From positions 182,908 to 203,728 of the forward strand of contig NW_003130860.1 of the NCBI RefSeq assembly GCF_000003605.2: 20,821 nt of DNA. The letters are read 5' to 3'. This DNA comes from Saccoglossus kowalevskii. Its lineage: Eukaryota > Hemichordata > Enteropneusta > Harrimaniidae. This document shows, in pieces, positions 1 through 8,532 of this stretch. Each line of letters opens with the position of its first letter. Within the stretch, counting starts at the first letter, position 1. Under the pieces are notes generated by a model. It saw only the letters and a program-made list of their open reading frames with translations. It did no database searches and had not been told where the DNA came from. The translations under genes were made by a program, and so were the position numbers.

Positions 1-88
1 GCGCTTTAAAATAACAATCTTATTTTAGGCGCAAGCATAGCAGTATGTGACATTAATAATTAATGCGCATGCGTCTCGGATTTACATA

Positions 89-256
89 TTCTCGAGGCGG
101 AGATACGTCACAGAGTGTTCAACGTTGCTAAGACGCTATGGGCTCTGCGCGCTGCTGTGGAACGACGGTCGAAGAGCCGGTGAAAATAGCCAAATTCGAG
201 AAAACAGCATACACTCCATTCTGATGTAATCCCGAGCAACCAAATTTATATATGTA
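89..256 (+). repeat. Partial copy of the TA-flanked MITE (family 2)
   Basis: This segment aligns to the reverse strand of 2739-2920. Shared blocks include GCGGAG-TACGTCACA, GTTGCTAAGACGC, CTATGGGCTCT, GCGCTGCTGTGGAACG, GCCGGTGAAAA, TTCGAGAAAACA and CCAAATTTATATATGT. It begins at a TA followed by TTCTCGAGGCGGA, a diverged version of the TCCTCGGG..CGGA terminus seen in the complete copy. Similarity fades after the CCAAATTTATATATGT block, and I could not find the other terminus, so the copy is truncated or recombined. A 22-bp block present in the other copy, containing CCACTGTACATGC, is missing here. No protein is encoded. Confidence 0.75.
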
Positions 257-546
257 TATTTAAACACGCTCAAAATATTGAAAGTTCGCCACATCGTTTT
301 TGTTTTTACATGGGTGAAGCATTTATCACTAAAGTGTTGCATAATTATAGATTTTGACACATGTCATCAACTTGAACTTTTGGTTATTTTTACCAAGTAC
401 GGAACACACTTTGTGACAACCAAGAATAACCACATTTAACTACACATGACTTTTATCACTATAGGTAACCGAACAAATTTTCTTAGATATGATGAAACTC
501 AAAGTTCCACCACAGGAAACTATGGTGAAATTGATGTTTGACTCAT

Positions 547-567
547 TGTGTGTGTGTGTGTGTGTGT
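547..567. repeat. (TG)n microsatellite
   Basis: An uninterrupted TG dinucleotide run of about ten units, bounded by ACTCAT and CCGGGG. Confidence 0.97.
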
Positions 568-1616
568 CCGGGGACCATATTTTTTCAGTTGTTCAGTGAA
601 CAACAGAATAATGCCGGTAAAAATCAATGAATTTTGGTGATATGTTTCGATAGAAGCCAACTACCTAAAATTGAAGCAGCGAGGTAACCCAAACCTCGCT
701 TGTATAAAAACCAAATCAATTACTATAGCGTCGACCTATATGTAAACCAATAATGTGGGAATCGGAGCTGAAGGGAATGACAAGAAGATTGCTCTTGCTC
801 TTTTCATATCGATTTCAGTTTCGAATTTTGTAAACGTTCTTTCCGATATTGATCCTAGTTATATCTACTCGTATTCAATTACCTGTAGTATTTTCGTTAC
901 TTCCCAGCTCTTTTTTAGATGAAAGTACATTTAACTGTGTAAACGAACTACCCACAAACGTGCGTCATAGATTCGGCAACTGTAAAACGCTATGTATCAC
1001 AAAGGTGGGCCAATCACGTCACAGCGGTAGACCACATAATGTAACTACATCACAGGTTTGGTGGAACATATAAGGCAAATACGTCACCCTCATAAAAAAA
1101 TATTAGCATACAGTATATTCAATGCTATAACATGTCTACTACCTGTCATTGTTCGCTTACTTGACACAAGATTATTAGCAGAACATTTTACTTTTTTTTT
1201 TACTTAATTTTACAAGAAACCGGTGCAATGAGGGCATTTCATTCAGGCAGCCTGAGATTTAGATTTTCTTTTCTTTTTAGTGATGGAAAATGAACAATAC
1301 TCTTGGGAGAGAAACATCCATGTTAATAAGAAAATTATCTTTCCCAGCCAAGGTACATTTATTCCATCGTCGCATCAGAACGGCCACGAATGGCCGACTT
1401 CAAGCGATACCGCGGCGCGAATCGGAGGATGTAAAAAAATCACGAATAAATTATATAAATATTACACATATCATCGTGTTGTTAACGCGCGATCCACAGC
1501 TGTAATATCTCAAAATGCTGAAGTTACCAAGCTGCGTTGAAATGCAATGACTGTGTGCTGGCATTCGGTTGGCCACTTGACTGCTAAACTAATTAATACA
1601 GGCTAAGGGGCCTTAC
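568..1616. other. Non-coding stretch, probable intron
   Basis: AT-rich sequence with no recognisable gene. If the minus-strand exon at 1617-1687 is real, this is its downstream intron. It holds one splice-bounded plus-strand segment (1281-1352) that I do not call as an exon; it is discussed as a finding. The donor-like CTACAG|GTAATT on the minus strand near 873-879 belongs to a segment whose frame is blocked by a stop when entered in the phase required by the exon. Confidence 0.6.
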
Positions 1617-1687
1617 CTTCCGGTGCCAGCAGCTGATTGAAGGAGCTCTTGTATATCACGTGAACTGCAATGGCTGCTGAACACAAT
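1617..1687 (-). CDS. PDE9A: Internal exon of a PDE9-like cGMP phosphodiesterase gene
   Basis: Seen: on the minus strand, a pyrimidine-rich tract ending in TTTGTTACAG (acceptor AG at 1688-1689) is followed by 71 nt and then a strong donor, GAAG|GTAAGG. Reading from the first base gives one open frame of 23 codons plus 2 nt. It contains FSSHCSSRDIQELL and then SAAGTG, with the split last codon AG|N giving Ser or Arg. The other two frames contain stops. Family knowledge, recalled and not searched: the N-terminus of vertebrate PDE9A, before the catalytic domain, has FSKYCNSSDIMDLF followed by ATGLPR. This shares the F-S, C, S, DI, L, A-G spacing. PDE9 enzymes hydrolyse cGMP with high affinity. 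This exon lies in the poorly understood N-terminal part and not in the metal-binding HD-type catalytic domain. Neighbouring exons are not identified. The next exon must begin in phase 2, and I found no sequence like the expected downstream segment in 1-1600. It could be another protein with a similar motif. Confidence 0.62.
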
Positions 1688-2073
1688 CTGTAACAAATAA
1701 AATCAGAGGAAACTAGAATGAAAAATGTGACAACAAGTCTGTAATGTTGGCCATGCCGCAATAATATACGAGGCAGACACTTTGCGCGGGGTATAAACTG
1801 AGATTAACACTCAGAAATATATTGCATACGTCAGATCACAGTCTCTCAACAAAGTATCCTGGGTTAAATGACATCATGAATATATGCTAATTTTATGTTA
1901 ATGAGAAACAAAACATTCGTAAGACGCCTAGTAAATCCCAGACGTTCTTATCTATCGAATAAACATCCAGCGGAAGCATAGCCAGCATAGTACAAAGGGA
2001 AGATTTTCGCTTCTCAACCGTTTGTTGAGGGACTATAATCGGATCTCATATAATGTAGTGATCTGCATGTTAA

Positions 2074-2213
2074 AGCGGGAGGGTCGTCACCTTCGTACGC
2101 GCGGGAATTGAGTCCCACTCCCTAAAACGCAAAGACTCATGGGTAGACGCTTGTTTGTGACCATTGACAGGCTATGGCCATCTGACGCATGCGCAGGTGA
2201 CGACTCCCCCGCT
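2074..2213 (+). mobile_element. TTAA-flanked MITE, family 1, copy 1
   Basis: Terminal inverted repeats are AGCGGGAGGGTCGTCACC on the left and GGTGACGACTCCCCCGCT on the right, flanked on both sides by TTAA (2070-2073 and 2214-2217). The interior shares GCGCGGGAATTGAGTCCC, the CGCAAAG-CTCATGGGTAGACG block, CTTGTTTGT and CTATGGCCATCTGACGC with the other copies. It is shorter than copy 3 because the central AAGCGAYGATAACAACA block is missing. TTAA duplication is typical of piggyBac-like elements and some other superfamilies, but no transposase is present, so the parent is not assigned. Confidence 0.88.
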
Positions 2214-2597
2214 TTAAAGAGTTAACGAGGCATGCATGTACACTAGATGCATTTTCAGTTGAGTCGAAGCATATATGCAAGGTAGAATTTGACAAGCCAA
2301 AGAAAAAAACAAAGTCAACAAACAAACAAGCTGCTCTCTTTAGATCCCTTTCTAGACATTTTTGCTCAAAAATTTACCATATTCAAGAAACATATGCTAA
2401 AAATAAACCACTTTTGATGACACATATGTATACTGCTTTTCAATTGAAGTACTCCCAGTGATGTATGTGTGACACTATTATCTGATGATTCTGTCATTTT
2501 TTGAATGGATATTCGTTGTAAAATGAGTCATCTTTTGAAATTTGGTCTTACTGCGTAAATGCACAATACAAGATGCCAGCATCGGTAAAAGTACATA

Positions 2598-2920
2598 TCC
2601 TCGGGCGGACATCCGGGCATTTTCACCGCTTGGCAGCCCTGGCGGTGAAAACAAAGGCCAAAAACTCGCAAAAAACAGTACTTTGGGATGGTTGTTGTGA
2701 CTCCCCTGAACAGTGTAACAAGATTAGCCCTATGTGTGTAACATATATAAATTTGGTTGTTCAGGATTACTTCAAAGTTGAGTTTGTGTTGTTTTCTCGA
2801 ATTTTCACCGGCTCGACCGGCGTTCCACAGCAGCGCGAAAAGAGCCCATAGAAATGCATGTACAGTGGTGTGCGTCTTAGCAACGTGGAACGTCTTGTGA
2901 CGTAGCTCCGCCCCCGAGGA
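2598..2920 (-). mobile_element. Complete TA-flanked MITE (family 2)
   Basis: The ends are inverted repeats, TCCTCGGGCGGA at 2598 and TCCGCCCCCGAGGA ending at 2920. They are flanked by TA at 2596-2597 and 2921-2922, so the target duplication is probably TA. The unit is 323 bp. The right half, read on the minus strand, is homologous to 89-256. An open frame on each strand crosses it, but neither resembles a known protein and both are explained by the repeat. The TA duplication and length fit a non-autonomous Tc1/mariner-type or other TA-targeting element. The superfamily is inference. Confidence 0.78.
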
Positions 2921-2974
2921 TACACTCGAAACTCGTGAAGTGTAACTGCTGATATGATCGTTATCCACAACAGG

Positions 2975-3665
2975 ATGTCAACGCAATGAGTAACAAATTA
3001 CAAAAGTCAACTTTTCTCACAAATTTTAAACCCAAAAAATTTTTTCTCATAATTTCACGAAACTTTTGATCAAACTTGAAGCCAATATACAATTATGTAA
3101 ATTCTGTTAAAAAACTACCAACAAATATAGAAAATAATACATGAAAACAGGCAAAAAGTTGAACCAAAATTCCGTCCAGTCGAGAAAAACTACGGCGCTC
3201 TGTTTATGTTGAAAGTGGTTAGAAGCAATAATATTTTTTCATATTTATATATTTATTTATAGTTATGTCATTTTTATGATGGGCCGGTGGCCTATATAGC
3301 AATACACTTTATTTTCATGTATTATTGGATATCACGTGACGTTAGCGGCTTTTATTCTGAAATTGATACAGTGTCGTGTTTTTCAACGTTCCAAGGATTC
3401 TGCCGATTAATAAGCACACGGCAACAAAGCAGAATGTTTACTTTGAATGAAATAGACATCCACACAAACATTAGAACGCATCTTCCTCATTAAGCAAATT
3501 AGTTCTGACTAGTTCACAACGGTATGGACTAGTAGATGACACGTTTCACATGTCCCGGCTTTAGCACCAGTGCACTTATTTCCAAGTCGAGCCCAAAATA
3601 GTGGTTAACTCTAGATACTCACACTGTATTCCTATATAGACAATTCTAAAGCACGTTATGAATAG
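2975..3665. other. AT-rich non-coding stretch
   Basis: Contains A/T-rich runs (2995-3160 and 3225-3270) and no supported gene, RNA or repeat unit. The short plus-strand open frame at 3287-3493 has no recognisable domain, and nothing around it supports translation. Confidence 0.6.
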
Positions 3666-3669
3666 TTAA

Positions 3670-3822
3670 AGCGGGGAGTCGTCACCTGCGCATGCGTCAT
3701 ATGGCCATAGCGAGTCACCTTTACAAACAAGCGTCTATCTATGAGCCTTTGCGTTTAGCGTGTGTATTTATCGTCGCTTGGGACTCAATTCCCGCGCGTG
3801 CGCAGGTGACGACCCTCCTGTA
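3670..3822 (-). mobile_element. TTAA-flanked MITE, family 1, copy 2
   Basis: Inverted relative to copies 1 and 3. The plus strand reads AGCGGGGAGTCGTCACCTGC on the left and ends GGTGACGACCCTCCTGTA, with TTAA at 3666-3669 and 3823-3826. The interior includes ATGGCCATAGCGAGTCA, ACAAACAAGCGTCTA, TTGCGTTTAGCGTGTG and CGTCGCTTGGGACTCAATTC. The right terminus has CTGTA where other copies have CCGCT, so it has decayed. Confidence 0.88.
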
Positions 3823-4193
3823 TTAACATAACGGGCACGTACTTATTTTGATATCATTTACCGCACTAAATGATGTTGCTAGGTAACTATGAATAGAATA
3901 GAAGGTAATGTATTGGCTACGCTACTGCTTCCATTGAACGGGTCGTAATAGTACAATCATGTTATTATTCAAACAAATATGATCCATTATAGTGAACATT
4001 ACGGATTGTGTGACTGACAAGAACTAATTATTTTTAATCATCGCGCATTGGACTCATATGGCCACTGAAGACCGACAATTCTATATTCATCATCCGGCAT
4101 ACTTCCATCCACACTGAGAAACCGAGCATATGAAATCAAACTGAGCATGCGCAGACAAGTTAGTTATATAACTCCTGCTGGAGGTTTGTCCAA

Positions 4194-4222
4194 CCAAAGA
4201 CTATAGAGAAGATAGTCTTTGG
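4194..4222. repeat. Perfect 11-bp inverted repeat (hairpin)
   Basis: The arms CCAAAGACTAT (4194-4204) and ATAGTCTTTGG (4212-4222) are separated by seven bases, AGAGAAG. The GGCCCAAC motif follows directly and recurs at 4242. No terminator role is expected in an animal genome. It may be the end of a decayed foldback element. Confidence 0.8.
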
Positions 4223-4369
4223 CCCAACTTTGATTTATGGCCCAACAAATTAGTTTGTAAATTAGGTTTTACTTTATATCTTAGACTATCTGACACGAGT
4301 GTTTGGCCGAATGTTTATACATATGTTGGCCGGGATTAGTCCACTGAAGCAGCTGTTATAAAAGTTCAA

Positions 4370-4531
4370 AGCGGGAGGGTCGTCAACTGCGCACGCGCGG
4401 GAATTGAGTCCCAAGCGATGATAACAACAAACGATAAGCAACAAACGCAAAGGCTCGTGGGTAGACTCTTGTTTGTAAACAATGACACGCTATGGCCACC
4501 TGACGCATGCGTACGTGACGACTCCCCCGCT
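4370..4531 (+). mobile_element. TTAA-flanked MITE, family 1, copy 3 (longest)
   Basis: The left terminus is AGCGGGAGGGTCGTCAACTG and the right ends CGTGACGACTCCCCCGCT. The right flank is TTAA (4532-4535); the left flank is TCAA, a one-base change. At 162 bp it is the longest copy and keeps the AAGCGATGATAACAACAAAC interior. It carries TGCGCACGCGCGGGAA at 4388-4403, matching the recalled NRF1 consensus (YGCGCAYGCGCR) overlapping an E2F-type GCGCGGGAA. Confidence 0.9.
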
Positions 4532-4535
4532 TTAA

Positions 4536-5498
4536 TGATGTTCATAGATGATACGATAATATATAGGCTGTAAAGTAGTTAATTTAGTGTTTGTGGTCGT
4601 TTATTAATTGTTTTTGAGACTGAAATGATTTCACTTTTTACGAGGTTATAGTTCTCATTTCTATTTTTCACGAGGTATTTTCATTTTTGTTTTTTGTGTG
4701 TTTTTTTTTTCTTTCGAGATTTGAGGGGAGAGCAAGATTCATTCGTATTGAGTTGTCTTTTAATACTACCCCCGAATGCACTTTAATGAGTACTATCGAC
4801 AGGGAATGCAATACCCCCTCTAGTTGTTAACACAAGTTCGTGCGTATTTTTTTTCTTTTCACAAAGAGACGAACCGGGTAAAATATATTTCTCGGTCCGA
4901 TGCCCGTTTGAATTCATCAGAATAGTAAATAAAATCAGTGCTAGCTTGTCCTCTACGTGCGGACGACTACTTCGAAAAGGTAGAACCATTGACGAAGCTT
5001 CGCCATGGTCGCCAGTATCTAGGCAACGAAAAAAACGAACGTGCAAATTGTGATACTAGTACTTAGGTAGCTTTCCGACTATAATGAACTAGAGAAGCAT
5101 TTTCATTTCGCTTCTTTTATGAAAAAAGTCGCTAAACGGATCCCATCTCAGAAATACAATACACGAACTACTGATAGGTTGATTACAGTGACAGCAACTA
5201 AGGAAACGGTCGTGAAATGCGCGTGACTACTCATCTGTTGTCATGGGGATAAACCAAATGATAGCAAAGCGAGAAGATACATATATCGAATTCACCTATC
5301 GTGATGACGATCTTGTGAAGAGCCGATATAAACATGGCAATATATTGCAGATAGATGTTTCGGACGAATAAATTAATTTTTCACTGAATATATACATTGT
5401 ATATTACTTTTTTTAAGACCGGTGCGTAGTCGATGCTTGTTGCCCTGGAAGCGTTTGGTTCTGAAAATCAACGCAGATACACTGTCGGTATAAGTCGC
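4536..5498. other. Non-coding stretch with a CG-rich patch
   Basis: Mostly AT-rich, with T runs around 4680-4720. A more CG-rich patch at 4940-5030 contains, on the minus strand, ATGGCG in a favourable start context (GACCATGGCG, start at 5006) that opens only 17 codons before a stop at 4953-4955. Beside it is the RFX X-box-like GTATCTAGGCAAC at 5015-5027. An 87-codon minus-strand frame at 4783-5046 matches nothing I recognise. I call no gene here. Confidence 0.5.
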
Positions 5499-5709
5499 GC
5501 CCTCTGACGACGAAGTGCATCTATGACGTCAAAATAGCGTAGATGGATGTAAGCTCGTAACTTCATGTAGACCAGGGTTTGGCTGTGTGGACGTTCGTCA
5601 TTCAGAGCATAGCAAATCAACCAAAAACATGATTTTCCACAGATCATAGAACCGTGACGCCACCCCTTGCTCATATTTACGTCACGGTAGCACTTTATCG
5701 CTGGAGGGC
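5499..5709. mobile_element. Short inverted-repeat element, family 3, copy 1
   Basis: The left end reads GCCCTCTGACGACGAAGTGC. The reverse complement of the right end reads GCCCTCCAGCGATAAAGTGC, an 18-20 bp imperfect terminal inverted repeat bounding about 211 bp. Internal blocks CTATGACG, CGTAGATG and TTTACGTCAC recur in the same order at 7206-7407. No clear target duplication was found, so the exact ends may be a few bases off. No transposase is present. Confidence 0.72.
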
Positions 5710-6098
5710 ATACTCGACACGGAGTATCGTGTATTTTAAGGTCTATGGTGTAATTAGCTAGGAATTAACTCTGTTAGAAAACATCACGGTCTCCAAGCTG
5801 ACTCACTGACTAAACAATTTATTTGCTGTAATCATTTGCCACAGTTGAAATTAACTCTTACTCGGTATTACATAGTATAAAAAATCAAAATCAATGACAA
5901 GAATCTTGAATGCTGGCAGCAGAAACCTTTTTAATTCTTAGAATGTCACATTCTTCCCGCCAATATTATCACAATGAAATATTTTTTGCTATAATATTTT
6001 TGCCAATTTCCACTGGCTTAATCAAATTTGATGAATAAATGTGAAAAAAATTAACCTGATTTATTTAAAAAAGAAATGATACAGTCTAGCACAACGCA
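5710..6098. other. AT-rich non-coding stretch
   Basis: Nothing supported: AT-rich sequence with no open frame, RNA or repeat unit that I recognise. Confidence 0.6.
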
Positions 6099-6382
6099 GT
6101 CACGTGTTTCCGTCGCTATGACAATTATTCAGGAAATTGGAACAACAACATTTAGGTAGGTAGGGCACACGAAACCGATAAACCATTCCGTGTTATTCAA
6201 ATGTTCATAGCCGTAATAATATATTGGACCTGTTTCAATTTAATTATATTTCGTTTAAATTATAGCGCAATATAGTCTCATTAATCAGTGGGATTTATAT
6301 CGTTGGTAAAAATTGGGTTAATGTATCGCGAGGTATCATCGATCTTTACATGGGGCATATAATTAATGACTTAGGGGGTCAG
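6099..6382 (+). repeat. Diverged direct duplication, left copy
   Basis: Aligns to 6766-7046 in the same orientation. It starts at GTCACGTGTTT and ends at GACTTAGGGGGTCA. The strongest part begins at TTTAGGTAGGTAG (6151) and includes GCCGTAATAATATATTGGAC and TTAATCAGTGGGATTTAT. Scattered substitutions and small indels show that the duplication is not recent. No inverted termini and no coding frame were found. It may be a dispersed repeat present twice or a local duplication with an offset of about 667-671 bp. Confidence 0.85.
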
Positions 6383-6765
6383 TTAAAACAACTTGAAGAT
6401 TACATATATTTCATTGCAAACCAAAAAAGTAAAATTATTTGCATCAAACCATGGCTGAATAATAAGATATGCTGTTTAACCGGATAATAGTGTGTGTACA
6501 TCTACAGTTACGAGATGTTTTGACTAGTATTTTTTTCTGTGTCCCTAACACGTACCGCTCGTTCAATGTTGTTGTTATTTCTTTTCATTAATTAAAGCCT
6601 AAATTATAGTTGAACCATTGGTCCAAAAAAAAAAAAAGCTGAGGTGGACGAACATTCAGAGAACTATAGAATTACAATTCTCAGGCTGAAAATTACAAAA
6701 ATCTGTTAAATATTTAGGTGGTCGTTTTTTATGGAAAAATAATCGGGTAATTTTTGTGAGATATG

Positions 6766-7046
6766 GTCACGTGTTTTGCCATGATAACGATTTGGGATAT
6801 TAGAATAAATAGATTGTCAGATTTAGGTAGGTAGGTCACACGAAAACGATAAACCGTTCAGTGTTATTAAAATATTCACAGCCGTAATAATATATTGGAC
6901 CTGTCTCGATTTAATTATATTTCCTTTAAATTATAGAGTAATATAGTCTATTAATCAGTGGGATTTATGTCGGTGGAAGAAATTGGGTTAACATATGGTA
7001 TATCGATGTTTACATGGGGCATGTAATTGCTGACTTAGGGGGTCAC
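6766..7046 (+). repeat. Diverged direct duplication, right copy
   Basis: Partner of 6099-6382 in the same order and strand. It shares GGTCACGTGTTTT, TTTAGGTAGGTAGGTCACAC, GCCGTAATAATATATTGGAC, TTTACATGGGGCAT and GACTTAGGGGGTCA. Similarity stops soon after the GGGGGTCA block in both copies. The spacer between copies (6383-6765) contains a poly-A run near 6627-6639 and has no clear counterpart after the right copy. Confidence 0.85.
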
Positions 7047-7205
7047 TTGCAAAAAACAAGTGTTTTAGTAAAAATAGCATGCTAGCTAAAAAGACATGTT
7101 TCACAGTATTTTGTCACATCACCCGGATTGATAAATGAGTTGTGAGCATATTACGTTTCAATAACACAGCGTGATTGGTTAAGTGATGTGCACCGTTCAT
7201 GTAAA

Positions 7206-7407
7206 CTGTGCCCTCTAGCGACGAAACGAGTCTATGACGCCACACAGACGTAGATGCAGGGCAAGATCGTCAAACGATAACGGTGCTTGTTTTTGTAGTC
7301 ATTATTTTTCATCAATGAACAACTGTAGATCAAATTACTAGCGGTGTGAACGACCTTCGTGTCGCCAATTTACGTCACTGGTGTTCGTTGTGGCTAGGGG
7401 GTCTTAC
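7206..7407. mobile_element. Short inverted-repeat element, family 3, copy 2
   Basis: The left end is CTGTGCCCTCTAGCGACGAA. The reverse complement of the right end is AGTAAGACCCCCTAGCCACA, so the inverted repeat is recognisable but eroded. Interior similarity to 5499-5709 includes GAGTCTATGACG-CA, GACGTAGATG-A and AATTTACGTCACTG near the right end. The spacing between shared blocks matches copy 1 within a few bases. Boundaries are approximate and no target duplication is evident. Confidence 0.68.
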
Positions 7408-8454
7408 TGTATGGAACACAGATTATACGGCACAAGGCGATTTTCTGTCATGAGTGCTTCAGTACCGCGAACGTATAATGTTTGTGCATCAACTGAGGAC
7501 CAATTAGCGTTTTCCGAGGCCGGGCTGTGTTTGTTAATATTCGTGTTGTATTACATTTCAATTGACATCATCAGAACTATCGGTTGGTTTACGTTACGAC
7601 CCGCTAAGGAACAACAAAAGTTCAATGTAGGGTAAACAACTTAATTCCTTTAGTTTTTCCCCCCCCTACCCCCACTGAAACTTAATTGATAAATATTGAT
7701 CATAGAGTCAGACTACATTTACCATTAAATACAAATTGATAATCGGGCAGTAGTATGGCATAGCAGTTGGTTGTCAGGTGGGTGTTAACAGACTTTCAAA
7801 TGCGCCAATAACAAAGAAAAACACGTATTACACTCGGACCATTTTCTCGTCTTGGATGTTTTTTTTTTTTCATTTTCTGTTATTTTTGTCCATGATTGGA
7901 TAGAAAGGATAGAAAAAAACGAATACAGATACTCCAAGATTTGTTGGACTTCATTAAAATAAAATCGATTGTAGGATGGCAAATTCGGGGAGGACGTTTC
8001 TTTTCTTTTCGTCCCTCATATACACATTACCCGGTCATAAAAACTGTACCCTCTCATCAGAAATCTTCCACCAGCCGCTGGTATGTGTTTCGCGCGAGGA
8101 CCTCTAATGTAGAAAGCAGCATCGGCAAAGCATCAGTTTAGTGACTTCTTCACCACTAGTTCCTTCTTTTCATCACAAATTCACAAAATAGTCCCAAAAA
8201 GGCATTTATAATCTACATTTCCATTCAGAAGATTGGGACAAAAAAGTCAAATGTTTTGAGTAACTACAAATTGGCTCAAATTGTGTCCATTTGCTCAAAC
8301 ATTAGGGCTCATTTTCAGACATATTGAAGAGTAAAAAAAAAATGGTGCTGAAAAATTTGGGCGAGAAAGTCTGGTGGTTAAAAATAATGTCCTTCGCTGA
8401 TGTCATTGTTATAAGATAACTGTGACTGGTTATTTGACAGTCCAAAAATAAACT
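7408..8454. other. Non-coding stretch
   Basis: Holds a C8 run at 7659-7667 and poly-T/poly-A runs near 7858 and 8332. Short open frames on both strands (7381-7635, 7785-7982, 7896-8141) are low in complexity or lack any recognisable domain. An isolated ACTGTACCCTCTCATCAGAAA near 8043 faintly resembles the family 3 terminus, but I found no partner for it. Confidence 0.55.
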
Positions 8455-8528
8455 TATATATATATATAATCCTGATATCTTTCACGTGTGATTCTTTCAG
8501 TGCCCATCGGGGATTATATATATATATA
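8455..8528. repeat. Perfect 18-bp AT-rich inverted repeat around a 38-bp core
   Basis: The arms TATATATATATATAATCC (8455-8472) and its exact reverse complement (8511-8528) flank a 38-bp, non-AT-biased core that begins TGATATCTTTCACGTG and ends GCCCATCGG. The TA run on the right continues to about 8531. The arms end in AATCC/GGATT, so the symmetry extends beyond simple TA repeats. Confidence 0.9.
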
Positions 8529-8532
8529 TATT

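Noticed and set aside
589-622. Plus-strand 34-nt segment between TTTTTTCAG and GTAAAA
   Set aside because: Short and unsupported, with an uninformative peptide and a weak donor.
873-925. Minus-strand segment ending CTACAG|GTAATT as the next exon of the PDE9-like gene
   Set aside because: Entered from the upstream TTTACACAG acceptor in the required phase, the frame meets TAA immediately, and the peptide does not resemble the expected PDE9 segment.
2528-2970. Open frames on both strands, up to 146 codons
   Set aside because: They cover the family 2 MITE and flanks; the homologous copy at 89-256 does not keep the frame.
4194-4222. Rho-independent terminator
   Set aside because: No U-run follows the hairpin, and the sequence is of animal type, where such terminators do not operate.
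4783-5046. 87-codon minus-strand open frame
   Set aside because: No recognisable domain, no supporting splice signals, and it ends in AT-rich sequence. A different frame contains the better start context but soon stops.
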